Origin: Desulfobacterales bacterium
GTDB taxonomy: Bacteria; Desulfobacterota; Desulfobacteria; Desulfobacterales; RPRI01
Length of the DNA stretch: 5,491 nt
Assembly (NCBI GenBank): GCA_030689795.1
Contig: JAUYEO010000088.1
Span: 1 to 5,491, forward strand
Reading direction: 5' to 3'
Shown: one piece after another, positions 1 to 5,450 of the stretch
Layout of the letters: each line of letters opens with the position of its first letter
Numbering within the stretch: the stretch's first letter is position 1
Notes under the pieces: generated by a model
Seen by the model: the letters and a program-made list of their open reading frames with translations, nothing else
Told to the model about the DNA's origin: nothing
Databases searched by the model: none
Program-made: the position numbers and the translations under genes

Positions 1-41
1 GATTTTTGGGAAATAGATTTTTAAAGAACTGAGCGTTAAAA
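1..41. repeat. Terminal direct repeat, left copy (identical to 5451-5491)
   Basis: The first 41 bases of the window are identical to its last 41 bases. The window therefore closes on itself as a 5450-bp circle or tandem unit. An exact overlap of this size at contig ends is also what a k-mer assembler leaves on a circular path or on a path that loops through a repeat. The copy includes the left side of the palindrome described at 3-99, so it lies in repetitive-looking intergenic DNA and not inside a gene. Confidence 0.95.
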
Positions 42-99
42 ATCATCCGCCATAATTCTGGCGGATGATTTAGCGAAGTCATTTAAAAATCCCCAAAAA
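3..99. repeat. Long imperfect palindrome with GC-rich apex in the leader
   Basis: Outer arms: TTTTTGGG (3-10) and GATTTTTAAA (16-25) on the left pair with TTTAAAAATC (82-91) and CCCAAAAA (92-99) on the right. The only break is a 5-nt insertion, AAATA, at 11-15. The apex is a perfect 12-bp stem, AAATCATCCGCC (40-51) with GGCGGATGATTT (60-71), which closes with one more A-T pair over a 6-nt loop. Read on the minus strand, the apex stem is followed directly by a run of five T (complement of 38-42), so it could also act as a terminator for leftward transcription. The overall form resembles an interspersed palindromic (MITE-like) repeat. No open reading frame is associated with it. Confidence 0.8.
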
Positions 100-121
100 G
101 CTCATTAAGAGAGCATATTTG

Positions 122-140
122 GACTTTTTACGAAACCATC
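122..140 (+). repeat. GACTTTTTACGA-family repeat, copy upstream of moeA
   Basis: GACTTTTTACGAAACCATC matches the copy at 1470-1488 at 17 of 19 positions (the differences are two G-to-A changes). It is in direct orientation to that copy, so moeA is bracketed by direct repeats. A shorter relative, GACTTTTTACAGTC, follows at 167-180. The first 12 bases are the exact reverse complement of 5421-5432. Confidence 0.75.
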
Positions 141-164
141 AAGGATTGATATGATCCTATTGTT

Positions 165-197
165 TTGACTTTTTACAGTCATAAATATTAGTATAAG
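165..197 (+). promoter_or_regulatory. Possible sigma-70-type promoter for the moeA operon
   Basis: TTGACT (165-170) matches the -35 consensus at five of six positions. Downstream, TAGTAT (189-194, 18-nt spacing) is a weak -10 candidate, and TATAAG (192-197) is a better hexamer but too far away at 21 nt. The site lies in the AT-rich stretch before moeA and partly inside the short GACTTTTTAC repeat at 167-180. This is a visual match only, in a region where AT-rich hexamers are expected by chance. Confidence 0.3.
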
Positions 198-231
198 CTG
201 TTGAGTGAGATGATATAAATCTTATAAAGTC

Positions 232-236
232 AGGAA
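232..236 (+). promoter_or_regulatory. Ribosome binding site of moeA
   Basis: AGGAA lies 2 nt before the ATG at 239 and 5 nt before the adjacent ATG at 242. The spacing favours the second ATG as the main start, which would shorten the protein by one residue only. Confidence 0.55.
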
Positions 237-238
237 TA

Positions 239-1471
239 ATGATGAAGGATTTTTTTAAAGTTACAGACCTCGAAAAAGTTCTTGAATATTCTTCTTTGTT
301 TCCGGTTGTTGAAACAGAGCTGGTTCTTCTGGAAAATACACCGGGACGGATTCTTGCGGAAAAGATCATTGCCGACATTGATCTCCCCGGGTTTTCCCGC
401 TCAACTATGGACGGATACGCCGTACGCGCCTCGTCGACATTCGGCGCATCTGAAGAAAACCCTGCGTATCTTAATGTTGTCGGCTCGATCGCAATGGGTG
501 AATCCCCTTCCTTTTCAGTTGAACAGGGAGAAACCGCCAGAATATCAACCGGAGGAATGCTTCCAAATGGAACGGACTCTGTTGTCATGATCGAGCACAC
601 CGAAATCATTGATGAAAAAACGATCGAAGCGTACAAGAGCACTGCACCCGGCCAGAACGTGATTGAGAAGGGGGAGGATTTTACCGAAGGAAACGTTGTT
701 CTTCACGCCGGGCAAAAAATTCGTCCGCAGGAAACAGGTCTTCTTGCCGCTTTCGGGAAAGAAAAGATAAGGGTCTTTAAAAAACCTGTTATCGGCATAA
801 TTTCAACAGGAGACGAGGTTGTGCCTGTTTCTCAAACGCCACATCCGGGAAAGATACGTGATATAAACACCTACAGCCTTTCAGGCCAGGTTATAGAGGC
901 AGGCGGCATACCCCTGGCTTTCGGAATCATAAAGGATGATTATAAAAATCTTCTCGAAAGATGCCGGGAAGCCTTGCTGGATTCCGATATGGTTCTGATT
1001 TCAGGAGGAAGCTCCGTAGGAACCCGCGATTTTACAATTGAAGTCTTATCCGCCCTTCCGGATTCTGAAATAATTGTTCATGGAATATCAATCAGCCCAG
1101 GAAAACCTACGATTCTTTCAAGATCGGAAAAAAAGCCCTTATGGGGACTTCCGGGACACGTGGTCTCCGCCATGATAGTTTTTTCCGCGGTAGTAAAACC
1201 TTTTATCGAAAAGATGAGCGGCTATTCACCGGCTCAGAAAAGCCGGTTTACTCTTTCGGCGCGCCTCTCAAGAAATGTCTCTTCGGCCCAGGGAAGAACG
1301 GATTATATCAGGGTCAGATTAACCGAAAAAGAGGGCATTCTATGGGCGGAACCCATCCTGGGTAAATCCGGGCTTATAAATACAATGATCAAAGCAGACG
1401 GCTTGATAGAGATAGGCAAGAACGTGGAGGGACTTGAAAGAGGGACTGAGGTTAGGGTTTCCCTGTTGTGA
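239..1471 (+). CDS. moeA: Molybdopterin molybdenumtransferase MoeA
   Basis: A 410-residue cytoplasmic protein of normal MoeA length. The family inserts molybdate (or tungstate) into adenylylated molybdopterin, made by MogA or the MogA-like domain of gephyrin-type proteins, to give Mo-molybdopterin. Landmarks in order: the N-terminal MoeA domain with LPGFSRSTMDGYAV (about 49-62, with the conserved Asp of the MDG motif); TGGMLPNGTDSVVMIEH (104-120); the MoCF-type nucleotide/pterin-binding domain with ISTGDEVV (188-195), ISGGSSVGTRDF (254-265), ISPGKP (285-290) and GLPGHVVSAM (303-312); then the C-terminal beta-barrel domain IV to residue 410. The GLPG motif continues as HVVSA where NPVSA or HPVSA is usual, a mild variation. 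Two tandem ATGs at 239 and 242 compete, and AGGAA is better spaced for 242. The stop codon TGA (1469-1471) is the first three bases of an interspersed repeat. The next gene is a second MoeA, 33 nt downstream. Family assignment is secure; metal preference (Mo or W) cannot be read from sequence. Confidence 0.95.
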   Translation: MMKDFFKVTDLEKVLEYSSLFPVVETELVLLENTPGRILAEKIIADIDLPGFSRSTMDGYAVRASSTFGASEENPAYLNVVGSIAMGESPSFSVEQGETARISTGGMLPNGTDSVVMIEHTEIIDEKTIEAYKSTAPGQNVIEKGEDFTEGNVVLHAGQKIRPQETGLLAAFGKEKIRVFKKPVIGIISTGDEVVPVSQTPHPGKIRDINTYSLSGQVIEAGGIPLAFGIIKDDYKNLLERCREALLDSDMVLISGGSSVGTRDFTIEVLSALPDSEIIVHGISISPGKPTILSRSEKKPLWGLPGHVVSAMIVFSAVVKPFIEKMSGYSPAQKSRFTLSARLSRNVSSAQGRTDYIRVRLTEKEGILWAEPILGKSGLINTMIKADGLIEIGKNVEGLERGTEVRVSLL

Positions 1472-1489
1472 CTTTTTACGAAGCCGTCA
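1469..1489 (+). repeat. GACTTTTTACGA-family repeat carrying the moeA stop codon
   Basis: This 21-nt unit starts TGACTTTTTACG, continues AAGCCGTCA, and has inverted ends TGAC and GTCA. Its first three bases are the TGA stop of moeA. The reverse complement is found at 5321-5341 with one mismatch over the 19-nt core, where the other end of the unit supplies the stop of rtcB. It fills most of the 33-nt gap between the two moeA genes. It has no internal self-complementarity beyond the ends and no T-run after a stem, so it does not look like a terminator within the operon. Confidence 0.8.
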
Positions 1490-1492
1490 GAT

Positions 1493-1498
1493 GAGGAG
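1493..1498 (+). promoter_or_regulatory. Ribosome binding site of the second moeA
   Basis: GAGGAG lies 6 nt before the ATG at 1505, which is a strong Shine-Dalgarno match at normal spacing. It fixes the start of the fusion protein at 1505 rather than at the internal Met at residue 10. It begins four bases after the end of the repeat unit at 1469-1489. Confidence 0.8.
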
Positions 1499-1504
1499 TT
1501 TATA

Positions 1505-3430
1505 ATGAGTACACGCAATGTCTATTTGAAAATGAAGACTCTTGAAGAAGCCAGAGTGATTCTTTTTACAAGATTTTCTCATATTACAAGCCTTCCAGGC
1601 GAAACAGTTCCCGTTCCGGATGCTGTCGGCCGGGTGACGGCGGAACCTGTCAGCGCAAGGCTTTCATCTCCTAATTTTCATTCTGCGGCAATGGACGGCA
1701 TAGCCGTAAAAGCGGAAAATACTTTCGGGGCAAGCGAGACGCGCCCGAAACAGCTTATCGTAAATAAGGATGCCTTTTTTCTTAACACAGGCCATGTGCT
1801 TCCCAAAGAGACAAACGCAGTCATAATGATTGAACATGTAAATATTCTTGATGAAAACCGGATAGAAATAGAAGCTCCTGCCGTACCCTGGCAACACATA
1901 AGAAAAATGGGGGAAGATATCGTTGCAACCGAGCTTTTGTTTCCCCAGAATCACGTTATAACTCCTTACTGTGTAGGCGCGCTTCTTTCAGGAGGTATAT
2001 TCTCGGTTTCCGTGAGAAAAAAACCCCGGATACTGATAATTCCGACCGGATCGGAACTTGTTGACTTGAAAGACGCAGATATCGACGAACTCAAGCCGGG
2101 GCAGGTGCTTGAAACAAATTCTTATGTCCTTGGAAAACTTGTTGAGTCTTCAGGCGGCGTTTACGAAAGACATGATAAAATAAAAGATGACGCCGGGAAG
2201 ATAAAAGAAGCTCTCTTGAAAGCCGTAAAGAGCGAATACGATATAGTGCTTATCATCGGCGGATCATCCGCCGGGTCCGAAGATTACTCAAAAAGCGTTA
2301 TACTTGAAACAGGCGAAGTGCTTGTTCACGGAGTCACCATAATGCCGGGAAAACCGATTGTAATAGGCGCTGTCAACAATAAACCGGTTTTTGGAATCCC
2401 CGGTTATCCGGTATCGGCCATAGTTGCCTTTGAACAGTTTGTCCATCCCGTAATATGCAAAATGCTCGGGCAGCCCGAGAAAGAAAGGCAAAAAGCGGAA
2501 GTTATGCCCGCAAAGAAGATCACTTCTAAACTGGGAGTGGAAGAATTTCTGCGGGTAAAGCTCGGAAAAGTCGGCAACAAGGTAATAGCAACCACCCTTC
2601 CGAGGGGCGCTGGATGCATCACAACGATTACTGAAGCGGATGGAATTATCCGCATACCTAATCATGTTGAAGGAATAAATGCGCAGGAGCCTGTTCTGGC
2701 GGAACTTCTGCGCCCGCTTTCTTCAATAAACAACACGATCGTTGTTGTCGGAAGCCATGACAACACTCTCGATCTTCTTGCGGACAGGATAAGGGCAAGA
2801 CATAACAATCTCACTCTCTCTTCAAGTCATGTGGGGAGCATGGGCGGGCTCATGGCAATCAAAAACGGGGTGTGCCACCTTGCGGGCTCACATCTTCTCG
2901 ACACAGCAGACGGCTCATATAACGTATCATACATAAAAAAATATCTTCCCGGCATGAAAATAAAGCTTGTCAACCTTGTATTCAGGGATCAGGGGCTTAT
3001 TGTTGCGAGGGGAAATCCAAAAAATATTAAGGGGATCGAAGATCTTGCCCGTAATGACATCACCTTTATCAACCGGCAGGGCGGATCGGGAACAAGAATC
3101 CTTCTTGATTACAGATTAAACCAGCTGGGAACAGATCCAAAACAGATAAAGGGATATGACAACGAAGAATTTACCCACATGTCTGTCGCTGTCGCAGTTC
3201 TGAGCGGTACCGTTGATGTGGGTCTCGGCATATTTGCCGCCGCAAACGCACTCCATCTCGATTTCATCCCGGTTGTTACGGAACAGTATGATCTTGTTAT
3301 CCCTGAACTCTTTTTTGAAACCGAAAACATAAAAATTCTTCTTGAAACAATAAACACAGCGGATTTTAAAAAACGAGTTGAGGCATTAGGCGGTTATAGC
3401 ACAAAAAAAACCGGCACAATAATCCTATGA
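1505..3430 (+). CDS. MoeA-type molybdopterin biosynthesis protein fused to a C-terminal PBP-like (LysR substrate-binding type) domain
   Basis: A 641-residue protein with a full MoeA module (about 1-405) followed by a PBP-like domain (about 410-625). MoeA motifs: SPNFHSAAMDGIAVKA (55-70, with the MDG Asp), TGHVLPKETNAVIMIEH (95-111), IPTGSELV (179-186), IGGSSAGSEDYS (251-262), IMPGKPIVIG (279-288) and GIPGYPVSA (297-305). The second half shows the hallmarks of the PBP_like family (PF12727 as recalled): GSHDNTLDLLADRI (416-429), SSHVGSMGGLMAIKNG (440-455), LAGSHLLD (459-466), FRDQGLIVARGNPKNIKG (493-510), NRQGGSGTRILLD (523-535) and SVAVAVLSGTVDVGLGI (560-576). No signal peptide is visible, so the PBP-like part is cytoplasmic and more likely senses or binds a small ligand than feeds a transporter. 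This architecture is known in archaea and several anaerobic bacteria; the ligand (molybdate, tungstate or a pterin) is inference. All MoeA signature motifs are present, so the module is probably active. The end overlaps the archease start by 4 nt. Confidence 0.93.
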   Translation: MSTRNVYLKMKTLEEARVILFTRFSHITSLPGETVPVPDAVGRVTAEPVSARLSSPNFHSAAMDGIAVKAENTFGASETRPKQLIVNKDAFFLNTGHVLPKETNAVIMIEHVNILDENRIEIEAPAVPWQHIRKMGEDIVATELLFPQNHVITPYCVGALLSGGIFSVSVRKKPRILIIPTGSELVDLKDADIDELKPGQVLETNSYVLGKLVESSGGVYERHDKIKDDAGKIKEALLKAVKSEYDIVLIIGGSSAGSEDYSKSVILETGEVLVHGVTIMPGKPIVIGAVNNKPVFGIPGYPVSAIVAFEQFVHPVICKMLGQPEKERQKAEVMPAKKITSKLGVEEFLRVKLGKVGNKVIATTLPRGAGCITTITEADGIIRIPNHVEGINAQEPVLAELLRPLSSINNTIVVVGSHDNTLDLLADRIRARHNNLTLSSSHVGSMGGLMAIKNGVCHLAGSHLLDTADGSYNVSYIKKYLPGMKIKLVNLVFRDQGLIVARGNPKNIKGIEDLARNDITFINRQGGSGTRILLDYRLNQLGTDPKQIKGYDNEEFTHMSVAVAVLSGTVDVGLGIFAAANALHLDFIPVVTEQYDLVIPELFFETENIKILLETINTADFKKRVEALGGYSTKKTGTIIL

Positions 3431-3840
3431 AATACAGGCTTACAGACCATACTGCCGACCTGGGAATAGAGGTTTACGGTTCCGGCTTCAGGGAGCTTTT
3501 CGAAAACGCAGGTTATGCAATGTTTGACATAATAACGGATACAAACCGCTTAAATGCCTTGTCTGAAACAACCTTGAATATTACAGGGGAAGACTGGCCG
3601 GATCTCATGGTAAACTGGTTAAGAGAGCTTTTATATCTCTGGACAGGAAAGGGGCTGCTTGTTAATATAATAGATATAGTCTCCTTTTCAGAGTATGCTC
3701 TGTCTGCAAATGTAAAATACGAACCTTATGTTCCGGAGCGCCACCTGATAAAAAGCGAATTGAAAGCCGTGACGTATCACCAGATCAGTGTTGAGCAAAA
3801 AGCTGCAAAATGGGAAGCAAGAATAATATTTGATGTGTAA
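3427..3840 (+). CDS. Archease, activator of the RtcB RNA ligase
   Basis: A 137-residue protein of typical archease length (PF01951 family). The family accelerates RtcB by promoting formation of the RtcB-histidine-GMP intermediate and supporting multiple turnover; it acts in the cytoplasm and binds a metal through acidic residues. Visible landmarks: the N-terminal YRLTDHTADLGIEVYG (3-18) with the conserved DHTAD acidic motif, the central NWLRELLYLW (63-72), IKSELKAVTYHQISV (108-122), and the very C-terminal RIIFDV (132-137) with the conserved penultimate Asp. The start is fixed by an ATGA overlap with the upstream stop (ATG 3427-3429, TGA 3428-3430). There is no clear Shine-Dalgarno sequence, so translation is probably coupled to the MoeA-PBP gene. 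Its partner rtcB follows after 49 nt, the usual arrangement. No oddities in length or motifs. Confidence 0.95.
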   Translation: MKYRLTDHTADLGIEVYGSGFRELFENAGYAMFDIITDTNRLNALSETTLNITGEDWPDLMVNWLRELLYLWTGKGLLVNIIDIVSFSEYALSANVKYEPYVPERHLIKSELKAVTYHQISVEQKAAKWEARIIFDV

Positions 3841-3848
3841 GCCCAAAG

Positions 3849-3881
3849 AATTCGAGGATTCAAGGGGTCAGGGGTTCGGTG
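3849..3881 (+). repeat. Degenerate short tandem repeat filling the archease-rtcB gap
   Basis: The gap reads as imperfect copies of a unit of about 8-10 nt: ATTCGAGG, ATTCAAGGGG, TCAGGGG, TTCGGTG. From memory, similar TTCAAGGGGTCAAGGG-type filler is common between genes in Desulfobacterales genomes, but I could not check this. It supports treating this stretch as non-coding and therefore supports the later rtcB start at 3890. Confidence 0.4.
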
Positions 3882-3889
3882 TAATAGAC

Positions 3890-5323
3890 ATGGAATTAAG
3901 AAAAATAGACGACTACCGGTGGGAGGTTCCGAAAACGGGACAGATGCGCGTCCCGGGTATTATTTATGCCGGCGAATCGATGATTGAAAGCATACAGCAG
4001 GAAGAGGCCGTAAAACAGGTTGCAAACGTGGCAACGCTTCCCGGAATAATACGAGCATCCCTTGCAATGCCTGATATCCACTGGGGCTACGGCTTTCCAA
4101 TAGGAGGAGTTGCGGCATTCGACTGGGAAACAGGAATCATATCTCCAGGTGGGGTTGGATACGACATAAACTGTGGAGTTCGTCTTGCAACAACCCTGCT
4201 TACCGAAAAAGATGTGAGAGGAAAACTTGAAGAGCTTGTCAATGCAATGCACCGCGATATACCTTCAGGTGTGGGCTCAACAGGTTCAATAAAACTGACC
4301 TATTCCGAGGAAAAAAAGGTTTTGAAAGAGGGAAGCAAATGGGCTGTAAGGCATGGCATGGGCGAGGAATCCGACATTGAGCACACTGAAGATTTCGGAT
4401 GCATGCAGAATGCCGACCCTGATACGTTAAGCGATAAGGCGCTTGAAAGGGGGCTCAGGCAGCTCGGAACTCTTGGTTCAGGTAATCATTTTGTTGAAAT
4501 AGGCATGGTTGAAAAAATATATGATCCTGATACAGCGCGGGTTTTTGGTCTTTTTGAGGGCCAGGCAACTCTCATGCTCCATTCCGGTTCAAGGGGATTG
4601 GGATACCAGGTATGTGATGATTTCCTGGCGTATATGACAAAAAACAGTAAGAAGCTCGGATTCGAGCTTCCGGACAGGCAGCTTGCCTGTTCAATGATCC
4701 AGTCTGACGCCGGTATTCGCTACTTTAATGCCATGGCATGCGCGGCCAATTATGCATGGGCAAACAGGCAGGTCCTGATGCACAGAGCCCGGGAAGTGTT
4801 TCTAAAAGTTATTGGAATAGGTCCAAGGAATCTTGGCATGAACCTTGTTTATGACGTTTGCCATAATATCGCAAAAAAAGAAACGCACATAATTGACGGG
4901 AAAAAACGCACAGTCTGCGTTCACAGAAAAGGAGCTACACGCGCATTTCCGCCCGGTCACGAGTCCGTTTGTGAAAAATACAGATCTGTCGGCCAGCCGA
5001 TACTTGTTCCCGGAGATATGGGAAGGGCTTCGTATGTTCTTGCCGGAACAGAAAAAGCCATGGAGGAGACCTTCGGATCAACATGCCATGGCGCAGGGCG
5101 TGTCTTAAGCAGAACTGCCGCATTGAAAAAAAGCAAGGGACGATCCATTCAGCGGGAACTGGAAGACAAGGGAATATACGTCAGGTGGACTGGACGGTCA
5201 ACCCTTGAGGAAGAGATGCCGGAAGCATACAAGGATGTTTCACAGGTAGTTGGAGTTGTACACGGAGCAGGTATTTCAAGAAAGGTTGCAAAGCTGAGGC
5301 CAATGGCCGTATTAAAAGGATGA
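3890..5323 (+). CDS. rtcB: RNA-splicing ligase RtcB
   Basis: A 477-residue GTP- and Mn-dependent RNA ligase that joins a 2',3'-cyclic phosphate or 3'-phosphate end to a 5'-OH end; roles are tRNA splicing in archaea and RNA repair in bacteria. The length is typical. Numbered from this start, the active-site residues line up with the known Pyrococcus enzyme: Asp92 and Cys95 in YDINCGVRL, His200 in GSGNHFVEI, His231 in MLHSGSRGLGYQ, His325 in YDVCHNIA, and the guanylylated nucleophile His400 in STCHGAGRVLSR. HRKGATRAFPPGH (345-357) and GDMGRASYVLAGT (375-387) are also present. No intein interrupts the gene. The frame is open upstream to a TTG at 3830 inside archease. I chose ATG 3890 because family members begin near ELRKIDDYRWEVPKTG and the 20 upstream codons read from degenerate repeat sequence. 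The Shine-Dalgarno is weak (GGGG about 15 nt upstream). The stop TGA (5321-5323) is the edge of an interspersed repeat. Confidence 0.95.
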   Translation: MELRKIDDYRWEVPKTGQMRVPGIIYAGESMIESIQQEEAVKQVANVATLPGIIRASLAMPDIHWGYGFPIGGVAAFDWETGIISPGGVGYDINCGVRLATTLLTEKDVRGKLEELVNAMHRDIPSGVGSTGSIKLTYSEEKKVLKEGSKWAVRHGMGEESDIEHTEDFGCMQNADPDTLSDKALERGLRQLGTLGSGNHFVEIGMVEKIYDPDTARVFGLFEGQATLMLHSGSRGLGYQVCDDFLAYMTKNSKKLGFELPDRQLACSMIQSDAGIRYFNAMACAANYAWANRQVLMHRAREVFLKVIGIGPRNLGMNLVYDVCHNIAKKETHIIDGKKRTVCVHRKGATRAFPPGHESVCEKYRSVGQPILVPGDMGRASYVLAGTEKAMEETFGSTCHGAGRVLSRTAALKKSKGRSIQRELEDKGIYVRWTGRSTLEEEMPEAYKDVSQVVGVVHGAGISRKVAKLRPMAVLKG

Positions 5324-5341
5324 CGGCTTCGTAAAAAATCA
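5321..5341 (-). repeat. GACTTTTTACGA-family repeat, inverted copy carrying the rtcB stop codon
   Basis: GACGGCTTCGTAAAAAATC (5322-5340) is the reverse complement of 1470-1488 with one mismatch. Its outer edge TGAC gives the TGA stop of rtcB (5321-5323). Together with 1469-1489 it places the MoeA-PBP, archease and rtcB block between inverted copies. It also pairs with a third, degenerate copy at 5363-5380 (GACGGC with GCCGTC, GTAAAAA with TTTTTAC, separated by a 3-nt mismatch), forming the outer stem around the hairpin at 5346-5362. Confidence 0.75.
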
Positions 5342-5345
5342 ATCT

Positions 5346-5369
5346 TTCCGCCTGAGGCGGAAGCTTTTT
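5346..5369 (+). terminator. Probable intrinsic terminator after rtcB
   Basis: A 7-bp GC-rich stem, TTCCGCC (5346-5352) with GGCGGAA (5356-5362), closes over the 3-nt loop TGA. GC and then five T follow (5365-5369). A further T-G wobble pair extends the base. It starts 22 nt after the rtcB stop and is the first terminator-like hairpin after moeA, in keeping with one transcript for all four genes. It sits inside a larger inverted repeat (5322-5380) whose outer arms are GACTTTTTACGA-family copies. The A-rich stretch before it (5332-5337) could let it work weakly in the other direction. Confidence 0.6.
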
Positions 5370-5389
5370 ACTTTGCCGTCTGAATAATT

Positions 5390-5431
5390 ACTTTTTACGA
5401 GTTTTTCAAAAGTGATAGACTCGTAAAAAGT
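5390..5431. repeat. Perfect 13-bp inverted repeat of the GACTTTTTACGA family
   Basis: ACTTTTTACGAGT (5390-5402) and ACTCGTAAAAAGT (5419-5431) are exact reverse complements separated by 16 nt. Both arms are members of the repeat family found at 122, 1470 and 5322. The right arm also begins the palindromic element that continues to the window end and, through the 41-bp overlap, into 1-133. The stem is not followed by a T-run on the + strand, so I read it as a repeat and not as a terminator. Confidence 0.8.
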
Positions 5432-5450
5432 CATATGCGAACGGATTTGA

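Noticed and set aside
59..74. Possible sigma-54 promoter (TGGCGG followed by TTAGC)
   Set aside because: The GG and GC pairs are separated by 11 bases instead of the required 10, and the TGGC lies in the apex stem of a palindrome, which explains it better.
1..238. Molybdenum-cofactor riboswitch in the leader of moeA
   Set aside because: The leader structure is a simple long palindrome of the interspersed-repeat type. I could not identify the multi-stem core of the Moco RNA motif, and part of the element recurs at the other end of the window.
157..642. Minus-strand open frame of 161 codons overlapping the moeA start
   Set aside because: It lies antisense to the well-supported MoeA N-terminus, has no recognisable motif and runs into the leader repeats. 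It is a shadow of the real gene, as are the other short antisense and out-of-frame openings.
1472..1504. Terminator between the two moeA genes
   Set aside because: The gap holds one repeat unit and a strong ribosome binding site, with no GC-rich stem followed by a T-run. The run of five T is at the start of the repeat, without a stem before it.
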